Assembly (NCBI GenBank): GCA_034406715.1
Contig: CP137873.1
Location: 248,001-312,000 of the forward strand
Source of the DNA: Rhodotorula mucilaginosa
Taxonomy: Eukaryota > Basidiomycota > Microbotryomycetes > Sporidiobolales > Sporidiobolaceae
Direction of reading: 5' to 3'
Length of the DNA: 64,000 bases
Positions 19,972-31,332 of this stretch are shown here, in pieces. The translations under genes and the position numbers were made by a program. Position 1 is the first letter of the stretch, and each line of letters starts with the position of its first letter. The notes under the pieces are model-generated. The model was not told where the DNA came from, did no database searches, and saw only the letters and a list, made by a program, of their open reading frames with translations.

Positions 19972-22264
19972 TCAATGCCGGTACAAGCCTTCGGATCCGT
20001 TCCCCCCGTTCGGTCGGTGCACTTTGACGTGAACCTCGTCGTCCATCCCGTCGTCGTCGTCATCGTCATCATCGTTCCGCAGCGCAAACTGATCCATCCG
20101 CATATGCTCGCCTCCATGACCGCCTCCTCCACCACCAGCTCCAACCTGGATCTTGCCCTCAGTCGCGCGATTATAATCGAACAAGGGTTGAACCCCACCG
20201 ACGACGGCCCCTCCGACGCGGTACAGCCCCGTCGAGTGGCGCGCGTCCGGCCCTCGCTCGTGACCGTCCGAGTCGCTCGTCAGACTCAACCGGTTCGACA
20301 ACAACCGCCCGCCCGAATAGGATTGACGACCTCCTCCTGCTCCTCCTCCCAGCGATTGGCGGAGCGAGTGATCGGCCATGCCTTCGTTCTCGGCTCGGGA
20401 GAGGTTCAAGAGATAGACGCCCATCGAGATAATGTACAGGCCGCACAGGAGCGAGAAGGTCTGGGCGCCGCCGGCCGTGTTGAGGCCGTGGAAGAGGATG
20501 ACCGAGGCGAGCAGAGTACTCGTTGTGAACATAACGTAGTAGGACGTGTTCACGACGCTGTTGTGCCGCGAGGGAGGAGAGATCAGCTAAACCAAGCTCT
20601 GGCTGACAGAGGCTGTGCACGGCATGCTCACGTCGTGGGGAAGAGGTCGAGAGCCTGCGAGCGAGAAACACAAAGTCAGCGAGCTTGATCTCGCGTGAAG
20701 CGCATTTGAACAACCGACGCACCTTGTTAAAGTGAGCCATCTGCGTAGCAATGCACCCCGCCACCGTGATCGCAAAGATCCACGTCCCCGCCCTCCACAA
20801 CTGGTTGTTCCCGGCAAACGTCAACTTGAGCGCGATCCCGAGCGCCTTGACGGCCATGACCGAGATCGAGCCGACGAGCGAGCAGATCGAGATGTGCACG
20901 AGCGGGTTCGTGGCGCCGTATTTGGGGGCGACTTTGTAGATCATGTAGAGCGAAAAGACCAGGACGAAGAGGCAGTAAGCCATGAAGCCTGTGCGTAGGA
21001 TGAAAGCGACAGCGAAGTAGATTCTGGTCGTCAGCCTTTCTAGTTAGATGGTCTGGACCGAAAAGTAACAAAGCTCTGCCTGTACGCACCGGGCTGCAAC
21101 GCATACTCGAGCATCTCGTCGACAGTCGCGATCTCCTTGTCCTCCGGCGCATGCAGGACAATCACGATCGATCCGACGAGGCAGAGCGAGCAACCCGAGA
21201 TTCCAATCTTGCCTAACCGTTCGCCGAGGAAGAACGCCGCCAAAATGGCGCTGCAGGTCGTTGAAGCCCGGGGAATGCTCCTTCGTCAGCCTGTAATGTC
21301 CTCTCTCTTCTCAGGACCACCGGCAGCATATGCCTCCGAGGCAAGTGCTTTCCCGGCGGAGTTTGTGAGCAGGGATGAAGGACGGACCCGATGAGGACCG
21401 AGAGGGCGCCGAGCGGCGTGACGAGAATGGGCGGAGCGTAGGTGTAAGCCGCAAAGTTGGCGACTGTGTGTGGGAGTCACACAAGTAAGTCTTTGGGTTC
21501 ACCGCGTATTTCAGACGGAAACGAAAGAACACTGACCTTCACCGACGACCACTGCGCAACATCGAGTCGGAAAAAGAACCAAGAGGGTCAGTTTTCTCAC
21601 TCTGAAAACCCCGCCCACCGTGAACAGAATCCTGTTGTTCCCCGGCAGACTCACTCGTGAGCATGCCTGCCCACCACAAGCCGTTCTTGAGGTACGAGTA
21701 CGACTCGCTCGAGAACCCATCGTGCGAGTCGGCGGCACTGATCAGGCCCTGCAGAATTGGGGTGTCAGTCTCCCCTTACTCTCCGTTCTCCCAAACCGCA
21801 AGGACTGGATACCTTTTTCGTGATGATGAACGAAGTCCCGATCGCGACCGAGGACGAGATGGCGAGCGCGAGTCCGATGTACTTGTCGTTCGTGTTGAAG
21901 GTGCTCGCAACGCCCTCTCCTCCGACTTGCTGCGCCGCTTCTGACACGGCGTTGATCGCCTCCATACTCGAATCGAGCCACGTGTCCTCGTCGTCCGGTT
22001 CACAGTGCGAGTCTAGAGTCGTCGCGCGAGCCCGTTCACGTTAGAGAAAAGTCGCGTCGTCGTTCGTTCGTTTCGTTGACCGATCACGACCAAGATGACG
22101 ACGAGGAGGACGCAATTCCAGCCTTTCCCGTCCAAGCAAACGGTCAAGTGCTTCCTGGCGAGCGTGTGCGTGTAGAGGGGACTGAGCGCGCGCAACCTTG
22201 GCCGAGTCTCTGCAGCGACGCGACGACGAGCGAATCCGCGCCGCGGCTCCCGCGGCCGAGACAC
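19972..22264 (-). CDS. NIPA-family magnesium transporter
   Basis: NIPA proteins are multi-pass membrane carriers for Mg2+ at the plasma membrane or endosomes. Pieces in order: GLALAISSSVAIGTSFIITKK, GLISAADSHDG, SYSYLKNGLWWAGM, VANFAAYTYAPPILVTPLGA, AAFFLGERLGKIGISGCSL, VIVLHAPEDKEI, APKYGATNPLVHISICSLVG, YYVMFTTSTLLASVILF and FSLLCGLYIISMGVYLLNLS. All are typical of the family. A 15-nt micro-exon (21551-21537) supplies the codons joining AGMLT to MVVGE and VANFA. The 5' end is modelled from ATG 22264 through a hydrophobic segment, NCVLLVVILVVI, spliced at 22080-22013 to the acidic DSHCEPDDEDTW. The C-terminal tail of about 150 residues is hydrophilic, with a run of aspartates (NDDDDDDDDG). 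Confidence 0.9.
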
Positions 22265-22769
22265 GCCGCGATCGCATGATTTCCTTGATCAAGCTTCACA
22301 GTGGGTAAAATGGATACAAAGGCAGCGCTACACGAAGCTGATAGAAAAAGGCCCTCGAAATCAAATGCGGGCGGCGAGGATATTGTGAGGCCCACTTTAC
22401 GCGGCCGCGGGTCGTCGACAAGTTAGTGACGCAGCAGGACCCCTGCTGGTCGTGGACAGGGCGCCCTGAGCTGCTCCGCATTGGTTGGCGCGTATCCTAC
22501 TATCATCCCCAGAAAGAAAGACGCGAGAGCGATGCTTTCAAGTCAGCATCGGCGGATCCTTTGCGCGCTTGACGGTCGGAAAGGCAAAGAGAGGGGCCAC
22601 CTGATGGTGACGATGCACCGCCGGACCTGGTGGTATAAGTCCACAGGTTGTGAGCTTTCAACCCGTCTCAGTGGCGAAGGTTCCCTAGTCGCTTCGGATA
22701 CCGTCCAAGGGTTTCAAACGTCTCGGAGCGGCAGCCCTGCCAACTGCGCTCGCGAGCTCTTTCTCGCGC
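22265..22769. other. Intergenic, upstream of NIPA-type gene
   Basis: About 500 bp without a convincing gene. Short frames on both strands have no recognisable content. Confidence 0.4.
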
Positions 22770-23021
22770 TCAGGGCACGATCGCGAGTACGCCCATGACG
22801 CAAGCGTGACGTGTGGTAGGAGAGAGGGCAGGAGCTGAGTAGATGTACTCGAGTCCGGCCATGCGCTCCGGATAAACGCTCGGATGACGCAGGTAGGAGC
22901 AGGTCCAGGTGACGCCGACAGGGGTCCTTACCGGAAAGCGAAGCAGGAGACAGCAAATCGATAGTACTTACGGATCATTGGGCGTGTGCTTCGGTAGCAT
23001 CGGCAGCCTGACAGCGGTCAT
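22770..23021 (-). CDS. Possible small protein gene (about 68 aa), unrecognised
   Basis: An ATG at 23021 opens MTAVRLPMLPKHTPNDP, followed directly by a consensus GTAAGT donor. Using a GTAAG acceptor 45 nt on restores an open frame: TPVGVTWTCSYLRHPSVYPE, then RMAGLEYIYSAPALSP, and a stop at 22770. The composition, with evenly spread aromatic and small residues, looks more like a real small protein than the chance frames around it. Against it: the intron is very short, has no clear branch site and an unusual acceptor, and I recognise no family. A different acceptor would give an Arg-rich tail that looks non-coding. Confidence 0.3.
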
Positions 23022-23410
23022 AATAGCTCGACGCAGAAGAAAGCAGCAGGACTCGGAGGAGTGTCGTTGAGAGCCGCAGCGGTCATCAGCACCGTCCGTG
23101 TTGGGGCCGGGGTCATGCTGCTCGCTCGTCCGATGCTACTGTAGGCCCGAAGCCATCGAGTCGCTCAAAATCGGTGAGCCTGATGGCATGGAGACGTAGC
23201 GTCGAAGCGGAAGAAGGACGAGTTCGGACGAGATGTCTTTGGGGCTGACGGCGAGGCGAGCCTGCCGGTCACGCGTCCAGGAATACGTTCACGGCTGGTG
23301 CGTTGGGACCGTGCCAGTGCGTCTGTGCGTCGACTGCTTGTAGGGAGGAAGGCGAGTGGGGCCGCACCTTCTCGCTCCGATCAGACGAGGATGAGCACGG
23401 GCTCTACTCT
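23022..23410. other. Promoter region of MTQ1
   Basis: About 390 bp upstream of the methyltransferase start. Nothing further seen. Confidence 0.35.
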
Positions 23411-24843
23411 ATGGCAGCGTATCGCTGCTGCACGCCCATCCGCAGTCGCAGGCTATGGCATTCAACAGCTCGTGCATTCTCGTCTACAAGCACTCTTCAC
23501 CGCGACAACGACAGCGACAAGTGGCACCGTCTCCTCGTCCAACATCACCTCCAACAATTTGACGCGTCCGAGGCAGTAAACTCTGCAGAGGAGGCAGCGC
23601 AGCATGCGCATAACGAGCTCAGGTGGATCCGACAAGCTGCCGCAGATCAAGCACACGTCGTCGACCGCATGGTGACAGAACTCGTCCAGCTCGACAAACC
23701 GCTCGCTTACGTCCTCGGTCAGTTCCCGAACCGCACTACACCTCATTCAGATCCCATTCACTGACGCCAGTTATCTGCACAGGAACGCAACCTTTCCATC
23801 CCCTGCCTGTCGAACTCCTCGTCCGACCTCCAACCCTGATCCCGCGTCCCGAAACCGAACACTGGCTCAACGAGCTCATCGACCGCCTCGGAAGAGGAGG
23901 ATCACCACCACTTCGAATCTTGGATATCGGGACTGGATCGGGCTGCATCGCACTCGGGTTGACCTACGCCCTCCGGAACCGGAAGGAGGACGGGGGTCCG
24001 ACCGTTCAGACGGTGGCGGTAGATCAGTCCACAGAGGCGTTGGCGCTCGCTCAGGAGAACGCGCACAGATGCGGCCTTGTCGGTACACCACCCGGTAGCA
24101 CAGCCCCGAGTAGGCACGACGAATCATCAAAATCGAAAGCCGCGGCGGCGGCGGCGCCCATTTCGTTCGTTCTCGAGAACCTCTTCTCGCCGACTTTCAC
24201 CTCCTGGGTCTTATCAGCCCTACGTGGTGCCTCGTCGCCATCCTCAGCACCTCGCTTTGACCTCGTCGTGTCGAACCCACCCTATATCCCGTTGCATGAG
24301 TACGAGACCCTCGACGCGAGCGTCCGCGAGTGGGAGGACCGCGAAGCCCTCGTCGGTGAAATGCCACCGTCAGTGGTAGAGCCCGCCGAAAGAAGAAGCA
24401 TCAAGCAGAGCAAGAACGAAGACGAGCAAGACGACGGACTCGTGTTTTATCGCCGGATCATCAGCCTCCTCGACACCCTGCTCGAACCGCCACCACCACC
24501 ACCACTCTCACTCCGATCCGATTCGCTTTCCTCCAACTCGGACTCGACCCAGAAAGACAGCGCGCAGGAACAGGAACCACCACCATCGCCCTGCGTGGCT
24601 TTCGAAGTCGGCAAAGGCCAAGCGCGCGCCGTCGAACGATTATTGCGCGCGTGGCGACCTTCGCCAAGGAGACATCACGACCACTCTTTTTCGCCCGACC
24701 TCGATTCCCAGACGCACCAGCAGCAGTGGAGACTCGAGACCGAGGTACTTGTCGATCCGTGGGGCGTCGAACGAGCCGTGTTTGCGCACTGGGCACGGTG
24801 GAAGGAGGAGGAAGAGGCACCCTCGTCGTCGTCGTCGTCCTGA
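23411..24843 (+). CDS. MTQ1: Mitochondrial release-factor glutamine methyltransferase (HemK/PrmC type)
   Basis: This enzyme uses S-adenosylmethionine to methylate the glutamine of the GGQ motif in mitochondrial class I release factors. Two exons: 23411-23717 and 23783-24843. The chosen start, MAAYRCCTPIRSRRLWHSTA, is an Arg/Ser-rich presequence without acids, as expected for mitochondrial import. Family signatures: LAYVLGTQPFHPLPVELLV, PPTLIPRPETEHW, the SAM-binding loop ILDIGTGSGCIALGL, and the catalytic NPPY in DLVVSNPPYIPLHEYE. Residues 200-370 contain Ser/Pro-rich insertions between core strands, so the protein (about 455 aa) is longer than bacterial PrmC (about 280). An upstream in-frame Met at 23303 would mask the presequence and is less likely. 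Confidence 0.93.
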
Positions 24844-24919
24844 TGCTGGATAGGCGGGTGACTGACCGCTAGTGGAGTAGAACAAGGCATATAGATCGTG
24901 CACATGCCTTTCTTGCGCG

Positions 24920-24944
24920 CTCTCTCTCTCTCTCTCTCTCTCTC
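24920..24944. repeat. CT dinucleotide microsatellite
   Basis: About 12 CT repeats in the convergent space between MTQ1 and the phosphatase gene. Likely length-variable. Confidence 0.9.
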
Positions 24945-24996
24945 CTCCTGCCGCAACATAGGGAATACGGAGAAATTAGAAACGCTGCGCCGAAAC

Positions 24997-27350
24997 CTAC
25001 GATTCGAGCCACCTCCAGCCGATCTCGACCCTTTCGATACCCGCAAACGGTTTCCGGAAGTCGAGGTCCTTGCCATCGATGACCAGTTTTGACCGACGGT
25101 CACCGGCGGCATCCGGTTGTGCGGTCGAGGAAGAGAAAGAGGCGGGAAGATCGGCTTCGAAAGTCGGAATGAACCAGGTCAGGGCGAGAGAAGCCTGTAC
25201 CCACGGGAGAGAATATATAATGTACAGTTAGCGCCTGGATCGAGAGAGGGGTAGCGTCCTAGCCCAGCAAGAGCTTGTTTCGTGAGAAAGGAAAAGAAAA
25301 GAAGGAATTCCCCCCAAAGAAAACAAAGAAGAAAGGAAAAGCGAGAATCCGCCTGCCTCACCATGACGGGTAACTTGCCATGCCGATCCCCCGTCTTGCC
25401 CACCAAGAACTTGAGCATCACCTCCCGATCCGGATCGAGCACGATGCCCCCTCCCGCTCCCCATTCTCTCACCGCTTCCTTCGCCTCGCGCTCGCTCCGA
25501 CTTCGGACGGTTTCCGTAGGCGACGAGGGCACGGGTAGGTACTCTGTCCGAGGGACGAGTGTCCTTGACCGTGCGGCTTCTGTTGCCGTTCGTGCAGGCG
25601 GCTGCTGCGCAGCGGATTCGGAAGGCGGCGGCAATGGAGGCGTCGAGGACGAGTCGGAGGGAGAAGTAGAACGAGGAGTCGTCGCCGCCTCGACTGCGAC
25701 TGCGGAAGGGAGCGAACCCGTCGAGGCGATAGAGGCCGACGATGACGAAGAGGTGATCGCCTCTTCGCGTTTCGTATTTCCCGCTGTAGGCGGCGTCGAC
25801 GCTCTCTCGATAGATCCTCCTTCTCCGCCCTCATGCGTACCGGGGGTACCAATATCGGCCTCGACCAACCCCCCGACATGGACCAACATCTCGCCTCGAT
25901 CGTCCCAGTCGTCGTTCCGGATCGGAGGGTGAGAGTCGGGGTCGCCAGTCGTCAGGGAAAGCTCCTTTTCCCGCAAGGCGGCTGCAATCGAGTCTTTGTA
26001 TCGCCAGACCTGCATTCGCGCGGGAAGGATAGGGATTAGTGCTCACCCAAATGATGGCAAATCGACAAAAGGTAGTGTCAGGGAGAGAACGACGAACCTG
26101 AATCGCCATTTTGTCATTCCCGCCGCTCAGGACCTTTCCCATACCGTTCAGCCCCGGTCCAAACACCTTGACATACTCCAGAACGATCCTCCTTCCTCGC
26201 TGGGTGGTACCGGGTATCTGTCGCGGATCTTGACCTTTGAGGAGGCGAACCCAGTAGCCGAGGAACCTGCGCTGGCTGGCGATCGAGACGCCGTACTTTT
26301 TCGTTCCCGGCGACATTCGTCGTACCGTATGGAAGCGAAGGAGGTACCTGGCGGCGCACGACGGCAAATGTCAACCCTCCTGTACCACCGTGGGGACCGC
26401 CTGCTTCTCGACAAGGTTAAAGCGCACTGCAATTTGTCTTCGAGCGAGACGTTCTTGATCTCGTCGTCCGTCTTGCCGAGAACTCCCTTGGGGTCCAGCG
26501 CCCGGTACTCTTCCGCTTCGTCGCGCTCTTCGTCCGTCGGGGCGATACTGGGAGCAGACGGAAGACCGGGAAGGGCGAGCAGTAACGAAATGGCAAAGGT
26601 GCCGGATCTGCCGGCCGTACGCAGGGATCAGCGCGCGTTTCGTCCGGCCGGCCGGCCAAGCACATCTTTGAGCCCGAGATGACTGTACTCACCTCCCTTT
26701 TCCCGCCTGTGCAAGAGCATAGTTTCGCGTCAGCCCTTGCACAGATCAGCCCGCTTTCGCCTCCAACGACGGACGCACCTTGCAATGGATCACGACGACA
26801 TTGCGCTCATCCTGAAGGTACCATTTCTTGACGCCCTCAGTCATGACGCGCATCAAGCTCAACGGCGGCGGATGATGGTCCGGCCACGGGTACCTCTCGA
26901 CGGGTCCTCCGAGCGCCTCTTCCTCCGCCTCCAGTTCGCGGTCGAGGTCGCCCTGCCGGAACGCGGCGGGATCGTAGCTGTTTTCGTACAGCGGACAGAG
27001 GTTAAAGATACGGTAGTGTGGCGCGTACGGCTCCAAGAAGCGGAGCACGTCGGACCTGCCGCGCATAGACGTGAGTCTTCTTCAAGTCTTGCGTTCAAGT
27101 GGGGGAAAAGAGAGAGAGAGACGCACCGCTTGTTGCGGTAGAGGGAAGCAGTCCCCACGGCCGGGAATCCCATGATGATGATCCTGCATAGCGTGTTCCC
27201 CTCCCCAGTCAATTGCCAGCTCTGCGCAGGAAACGACGACCGACAGCGATGATCTCACCGGTCGGTCAGCCGGCACAGGTCGAGGTCAAAGCCATCCTGC
27301 GTATAGCGAGCCTTGCGACCGCTCACGATCCTCCGCACAGGATCGAGCAT
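24997..27350 (-). CDS. TEP1: PTEN-type phosphoinositide/protein phosphatase
   Basis: PTEN enzymes remove the 3-phosphate of PIP3. The first exon encodes MLDPVRRIVSGRKARYTQDG and FDLDL; the next has IIIMGFPAVGTASLYRNK. Then come FLEPYAPHYRIFNLCPLYE, RYPWPDHHPPPL and VVVIHCK. The active-site loop HCKAGKGRSG is intact but comes from three exons, the middle one only 14 nt (26706-26693). The C2-like part has SIASQRRFLGYWVRLLKG, VWRYKDSIAAALREKE, EVMLKFLVGKTGDRHGKLP and a C-terminal IERVEIGWRWLES before the stop. A Ser/Pro/Thr-rich insert of about 150 residues (about 25930-25460) interrupts the C2 region. The junction between exons 1 and 2 is not resolved by eye. The rest is solid. Confidence 0.9.
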
Positions 27351-27660
27351 CCTCGAGAGCTGTCGAATCAGCGTACAGCGTGCAAGAGAGCGTTTGATTG
27401 AGAGGAGGAACAAACTCGGGAAGGACTTGAGCAGGAAGAAGATCCGCAGCCGCAGTTGACAGGACCGCGAGTATACAGTACTCGCGGACGGTCGAATCGA
27501 TCAAGATGGAATTTTGGTTTCATTTTGGAGGAGTAGAACGACACTACAGCCAGTAACAATTCTCGAGATTTCCAAATGTGAAGCGAGAGCTTTTTCGAGT
27601 CCGACTGAGAAAGATTTGATCAGCCAAACCTTCAGCCCACCGCGAGCCACTCGCCACTTT
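27351..27660. other. Intergenic between phosphatase start and SR protein stop
   Basis: About 310 bp, both flanking genes on the minus strand. Nothing seen beyond promoter and 3' flank. Confidence 0.4.
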
Positions 27661-29742
27661 TTAGTCGCGACGGGGCGAACGGCTACGGCTGCGGCTGCGG
27701 CTGCGCTCGCGCTCGCGCGGGGCGTCGCGCTCGGCGTCGCGCTCACGCTCACGGTCCGGAGTCGGCGAGCGACGGCGGACGGGGCTACGCGAGCGGCGCG
27801 GCGACGGCGACCGCGGGCGGCGGTCGCGCTCGCGGTCGTCGTACGCGTCGCGGGTCGAGCGGCGCGAGTAGCCGTCGTCGGCGGCGCCGCCGCGGTCACC
27901 ACCACGAGAAGCCGGCGGGCCCTGCAGAGAGAAAGAGAGAAACACAGATTGATTGAGCGGGTCAGCGACGAGTGGGCTTTACGAGAGAGAGTGTGAGAAA
28001 AGGGAACGCACGTCGGCCGTGACCGTGACGACGGCACCGATGAGGTCGGTGCCGTCGAGCTTGCGAACGGCATCCTCGGCATCGCGAGCCGAACCGTACT
28101 CGATGAAACTGCGCGGTCAAGCGGGAACAGTTCCAAACTTTGGTCAGTGAAGGTCCCGATTCGGTCGTTTCGAACGCGAACTCGCCCCAGGACGGGCACG
28201 CAAAGGAGAACGCGAAAGGAAGGAGGACGCACCCGAGGGTCGGGTCGCGCTTGTCAATGTCGGCAAAGGTGACGTGACCAGCCGAGCGAGCAAAGTCCTT
28301 GAGGTCCTGAGAGTCTCGAGAGGAACCGGATTTTGGCGCGCGAAAGAGGGTGGGCGGAAGACAGTAGGTAGTTGGCAGGTGGTGTGATGGCAACAACGGC
28401 GACGACGATCAGTAAACGATATTCCTCGGAGGACGACGACGACGTTATATTGTTTCGACGGCTCGAAGATCCTTGTTTTGTATCCCGGATGCGAGAGCGC
28501 GCGCGCGCGCGCGCGGAAAAGCGAGGCCAGCCAACGACGAAAGTGCACGGGTCCATCCATCCAAGTGACGGGCAGGCAGCGCGCGAGCACGACGCTCTTG
28601 AGAAAGCTCCTCGCGTCCATCTGTATCACAACGACGCCCAGCGTGGACGCCCTTCTCTTCTCTTCGTCTTGTGACGCCGATCATCCGTGAAAAGCAACCC
28701 TCTCACGACGCCCCGACGACGACGCCCGACGAGGGCTGCACAACGGGTACCTCGGCGGCACAATCAGTCGTCTAACTGCTGCATCTCGGAGACCGGAAGC
28801 GAAGGAGCAGCGACTGGTTTGCGACCGTGACCAAAGCGAGCGGCTTTTCGTCGTGTCCTGACCCACGAAAACGACGGCGCCGAGAAACCGTAGCGGAGAG
28901 GGGCCTGGCTGAAGGAAAGAGAACAAGAGGAGGAGAAAAAGAAACGCACCTGCCAGCTGGTACCCTCCTTGATGCCAGCGATCTGGATGCGGTGTCCAGT
29001 GCCGGCGCGGGAAGGCGGCGGGCGGTCGTAGCCACCACCGCGCGGGGGAGGTCCTCCGTATCCACCACCGCCGTAACCACCACCACCGTAGCCACCGCCG
29101 TAGCCACCACCGTAGCCACCGCCGTATCCACCGCCACGGGGAGGAGGAGGGCCGCCAAAGCTAAGATGCGCGAGGGTCGAGGCTCAGCATGCGTCCGTGT
29201 CGAGACACACGGGAGCAAAAGGGGGACGCAACGCACCGGTCGTCCATCATGGCACGGGGAGGCTTGGCGAACTCGACCATGATGCTGGGGAGGGGGGGTG
29301 GGAGAGCAATCGTTCAGTGCGGGCTCTTGTTGTGTGGTCATAACAGAGCGGTGAGGGAGCGCGCACCGCTGGCCGAGAAAGTCCTTGTTGTTAAAGTCCT
29401 GCACGGCTTGCTCGGCATCCTGCGCGCGTGCGACGAGAGCTTGCGTGTCAGTTGATCGTGGAGCGGAGGAGCTCGTCTCCCCCCTCGAGGGGCTGGATCG
29501 CAGTGGAGACGCACCCTGAGGTCGTCGTACTCGAGGAAGGCAAAGCCCGCCATGATACGGACATCGATGAGCTTGCCCGCGCGGCCAAAGTAGTCCTCAA
29601 AGTCGGCGCGGGTCGCCTCCTGCGGGATGCGTCCGATGTAGAGACGGCGGCCAGACACTGGGAACGCGCACGCGCCGAGTTGCCCCAGCTGGGTCAGTTC
29701 CACTCTTGCCCTGTGTGCTATAGATCGACGCCTGGACTCACT
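27661..29742 (-). CDS. SR-type splicing factor with two RRMs, Gly-rich linker and RS tail
   Basis: SR proteins bind pre-mRNA exons and help define splice sites, and may shuttle with mRNA. RRM1 begins MSGRRLYIGRIPQEATRADF and has RIMAGFAFLEYDDLRDAEQA. A linker of GGGYGGGYGG repeats follows. RRM2 has HRIQIAGIKEGTSWQDLKDF, TFADIDKRDPTLGFIEYGS and ARDAEDAVRKLDGTDLIG. The tail is RSPSPRRSRSPVRRRSPTP and then an RSRSRSRSRSP run. At least eight exons are seen, mostly with GTGCGT donors. The best start is an ATG split by an intron: A at 29742, TG at 29657-29656, intron GTGAGT...CCAG of 84 nt. The frame is also open upstream to an ATG at 29859, so a longer N-terminus is possible. Closest to the yeast Npl3 / S. 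pombe Srp2 group. Confidence 0.9.
28497..28515. repeat. GC dinucleotide tract inside an SR gene intron
   Basis: About 19 bp of alternating G and C within the long intron of the SR protein gene. Simple low-complexity sequence. Confidence 0.8.
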
Positions 29743-29967
29743 GTTGCAGTGTAGTCGATGCGGTGAGCAGGCGACGAGCCAACTCAGCTGACCCGCGTGC
29801 ATCGACCCTTCCGCGCCACCTCGCCCCTGATCTTGCATAAAAACGCTTATAGCAGCCATATTAACCCATGCAATGCTCGGAAACAGCCTACGTGATGATC
29901 ACCACTCTATATAATTATGAGGTTTGTAAAGAAAAGTAGGAAAGGGAAACACGAGGCGGAGGATCGA

Positions 29968-31332
29968 TCACGCAGACACCTTCTCCATGGGGACGATCAG
30001 CCACATGAGCACGCTGATCAGCCGCAGACCTGCCGGTATCCATAAGTGAGGGGGCGGTCAGTCATAGAACGAGTCCGCGCCGAACGTGGCCCCCTCCTGA
30101 CAGCGGAAGCGCAAAAAGAGAAAGAGAAAACTCACCAGTGCAGGCTCCAAAGGCAACAGCACTCGAGCTCGCGTACACGATCCCGCTCGAGCACATGCCG
30201 CCGAGGAAGGTGAACAAGACGGCGAGCAATCGGTGGTCGCGCGTCTTGACCAGCTTGAGCGCAAACAGTTTCGGGTCGTTGACCAACTCGACCCAGACGG
30301 TCGTCAAGACGACGGCGGTACCGAACTGGCTGTTCAGGCGCTGTGAGGGGGCGTTCATTCGTCAGCGGTCGAGAGCTCTGCACCTCAAAAAGGATGTTCC
30401 GGAGATGGCGGAGAACCGCGAATGGCTCACCTTGGCGACGATACCCTGCAAAGCGAGCAGGCGAGCAGCCAGATCAGCTTTTTGCTCGTCGCACCGAGAG
30501 AGAGTACTTGATGGAACGCACTTGAAGACCGAGACTGGCGCTGGCAAACCCGAGCGCGGCCATGCCCTTTGCATTCGACCAGGACGCCTCTGTTCGGTAC
30601 CTGCGGCGGCCAGCCACAACAGAGAAGAGGGTCAGTGAACCCCGTACATTCCCCCCTCGTTCACGTGACACCCGCTTGACGCACTCGGCAACGCTCGCGT
30701 CTCCGCTAAAGTGCGCGCACAGCGACGCCGCCATCGTCAGCAGCGCCATGATGAAAGTCGACGTCATGAGCCACCACCGCTTCTTCGGTCCGACCCTGTC
30801 CCCTATCCGCCCGAGGGAAGACCCGAGGAGGAACGAGATGAGCGAAGTGAGGGCTTGTTGGTCGCCCTTGTGGAAGGTGCGGTCGGACGTGGCGAATAAC
30901 CGCGCGATGGCGAGACTGAGTTGGACCAGGTTACCGGCTGCCGAGTTGCGGGGAGCAGTCAGTAAAGGGCGTGGAGGGTTGAACGCCCGCGATACGCACT
31001 TTGGAAACCGGCCCAGATGTAGCATGCCAAGAACGTCGGGGCAGAGGTGAAGCCGGTCAAGAAGCAGTACATGACGAGTTGCCACAGGGTTTGATTGAGG
31101 TCGATGTTGCTCTTGAGGAATGCTCTGTTGTCTTTCCCGGTGTCAGCATTGCCTAGCCAGCGTATGCAGCGAGCGGGGTGAGCGAAACTAACCTGGGTTC
31201 TCGTCGAGACTGCCGGATGACCGGTTGGAGATGAGCGGTGCTCGACGCCGCGGTGCTGCCGGGGATCATTTCCTCTGCCTGGCTCATATCGACTGGCGAA
31301 GGCGAGGCTTTGAAACGAGTCGAAGGGTCCAT
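29968..31332 (-). CDS. DUF1275 (YoaK-like) membrane protein, paralogue A
   Basis: DUF1275 proteins are predicted six-helix membrane proteins of unknown transport or signalling role, found in bacteria and fungi. The start MDPSTRFKASPSPVDMSQAE is chosen because it aligns with the start of paralogue B. Core segments: MYCFLTGFTSAPTFLACYIW, AGNLVQLSLAIARLF, TFHKGDQQALTSLISFLLG, RIGDRVGPKKRWWLMTS, ERLNSQFGTAVVLTTVWVEL and RDHRLLAVLFTFLGGMCSSG, ending SVLMWLIVPMEKVSA. About seven exons with short introns are seen. An upstream in-frame Met at 31428 is possible. The neighbour at 32232-33575 is a tandem duplicate on the same strand. Confidence 0.85.

Noticed and set aside
28497-28515. GC dinucleotide tract as a functional Z-DNA element
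   Set aside because: Only about 19 bp inside an intron; nothing else supports a role.
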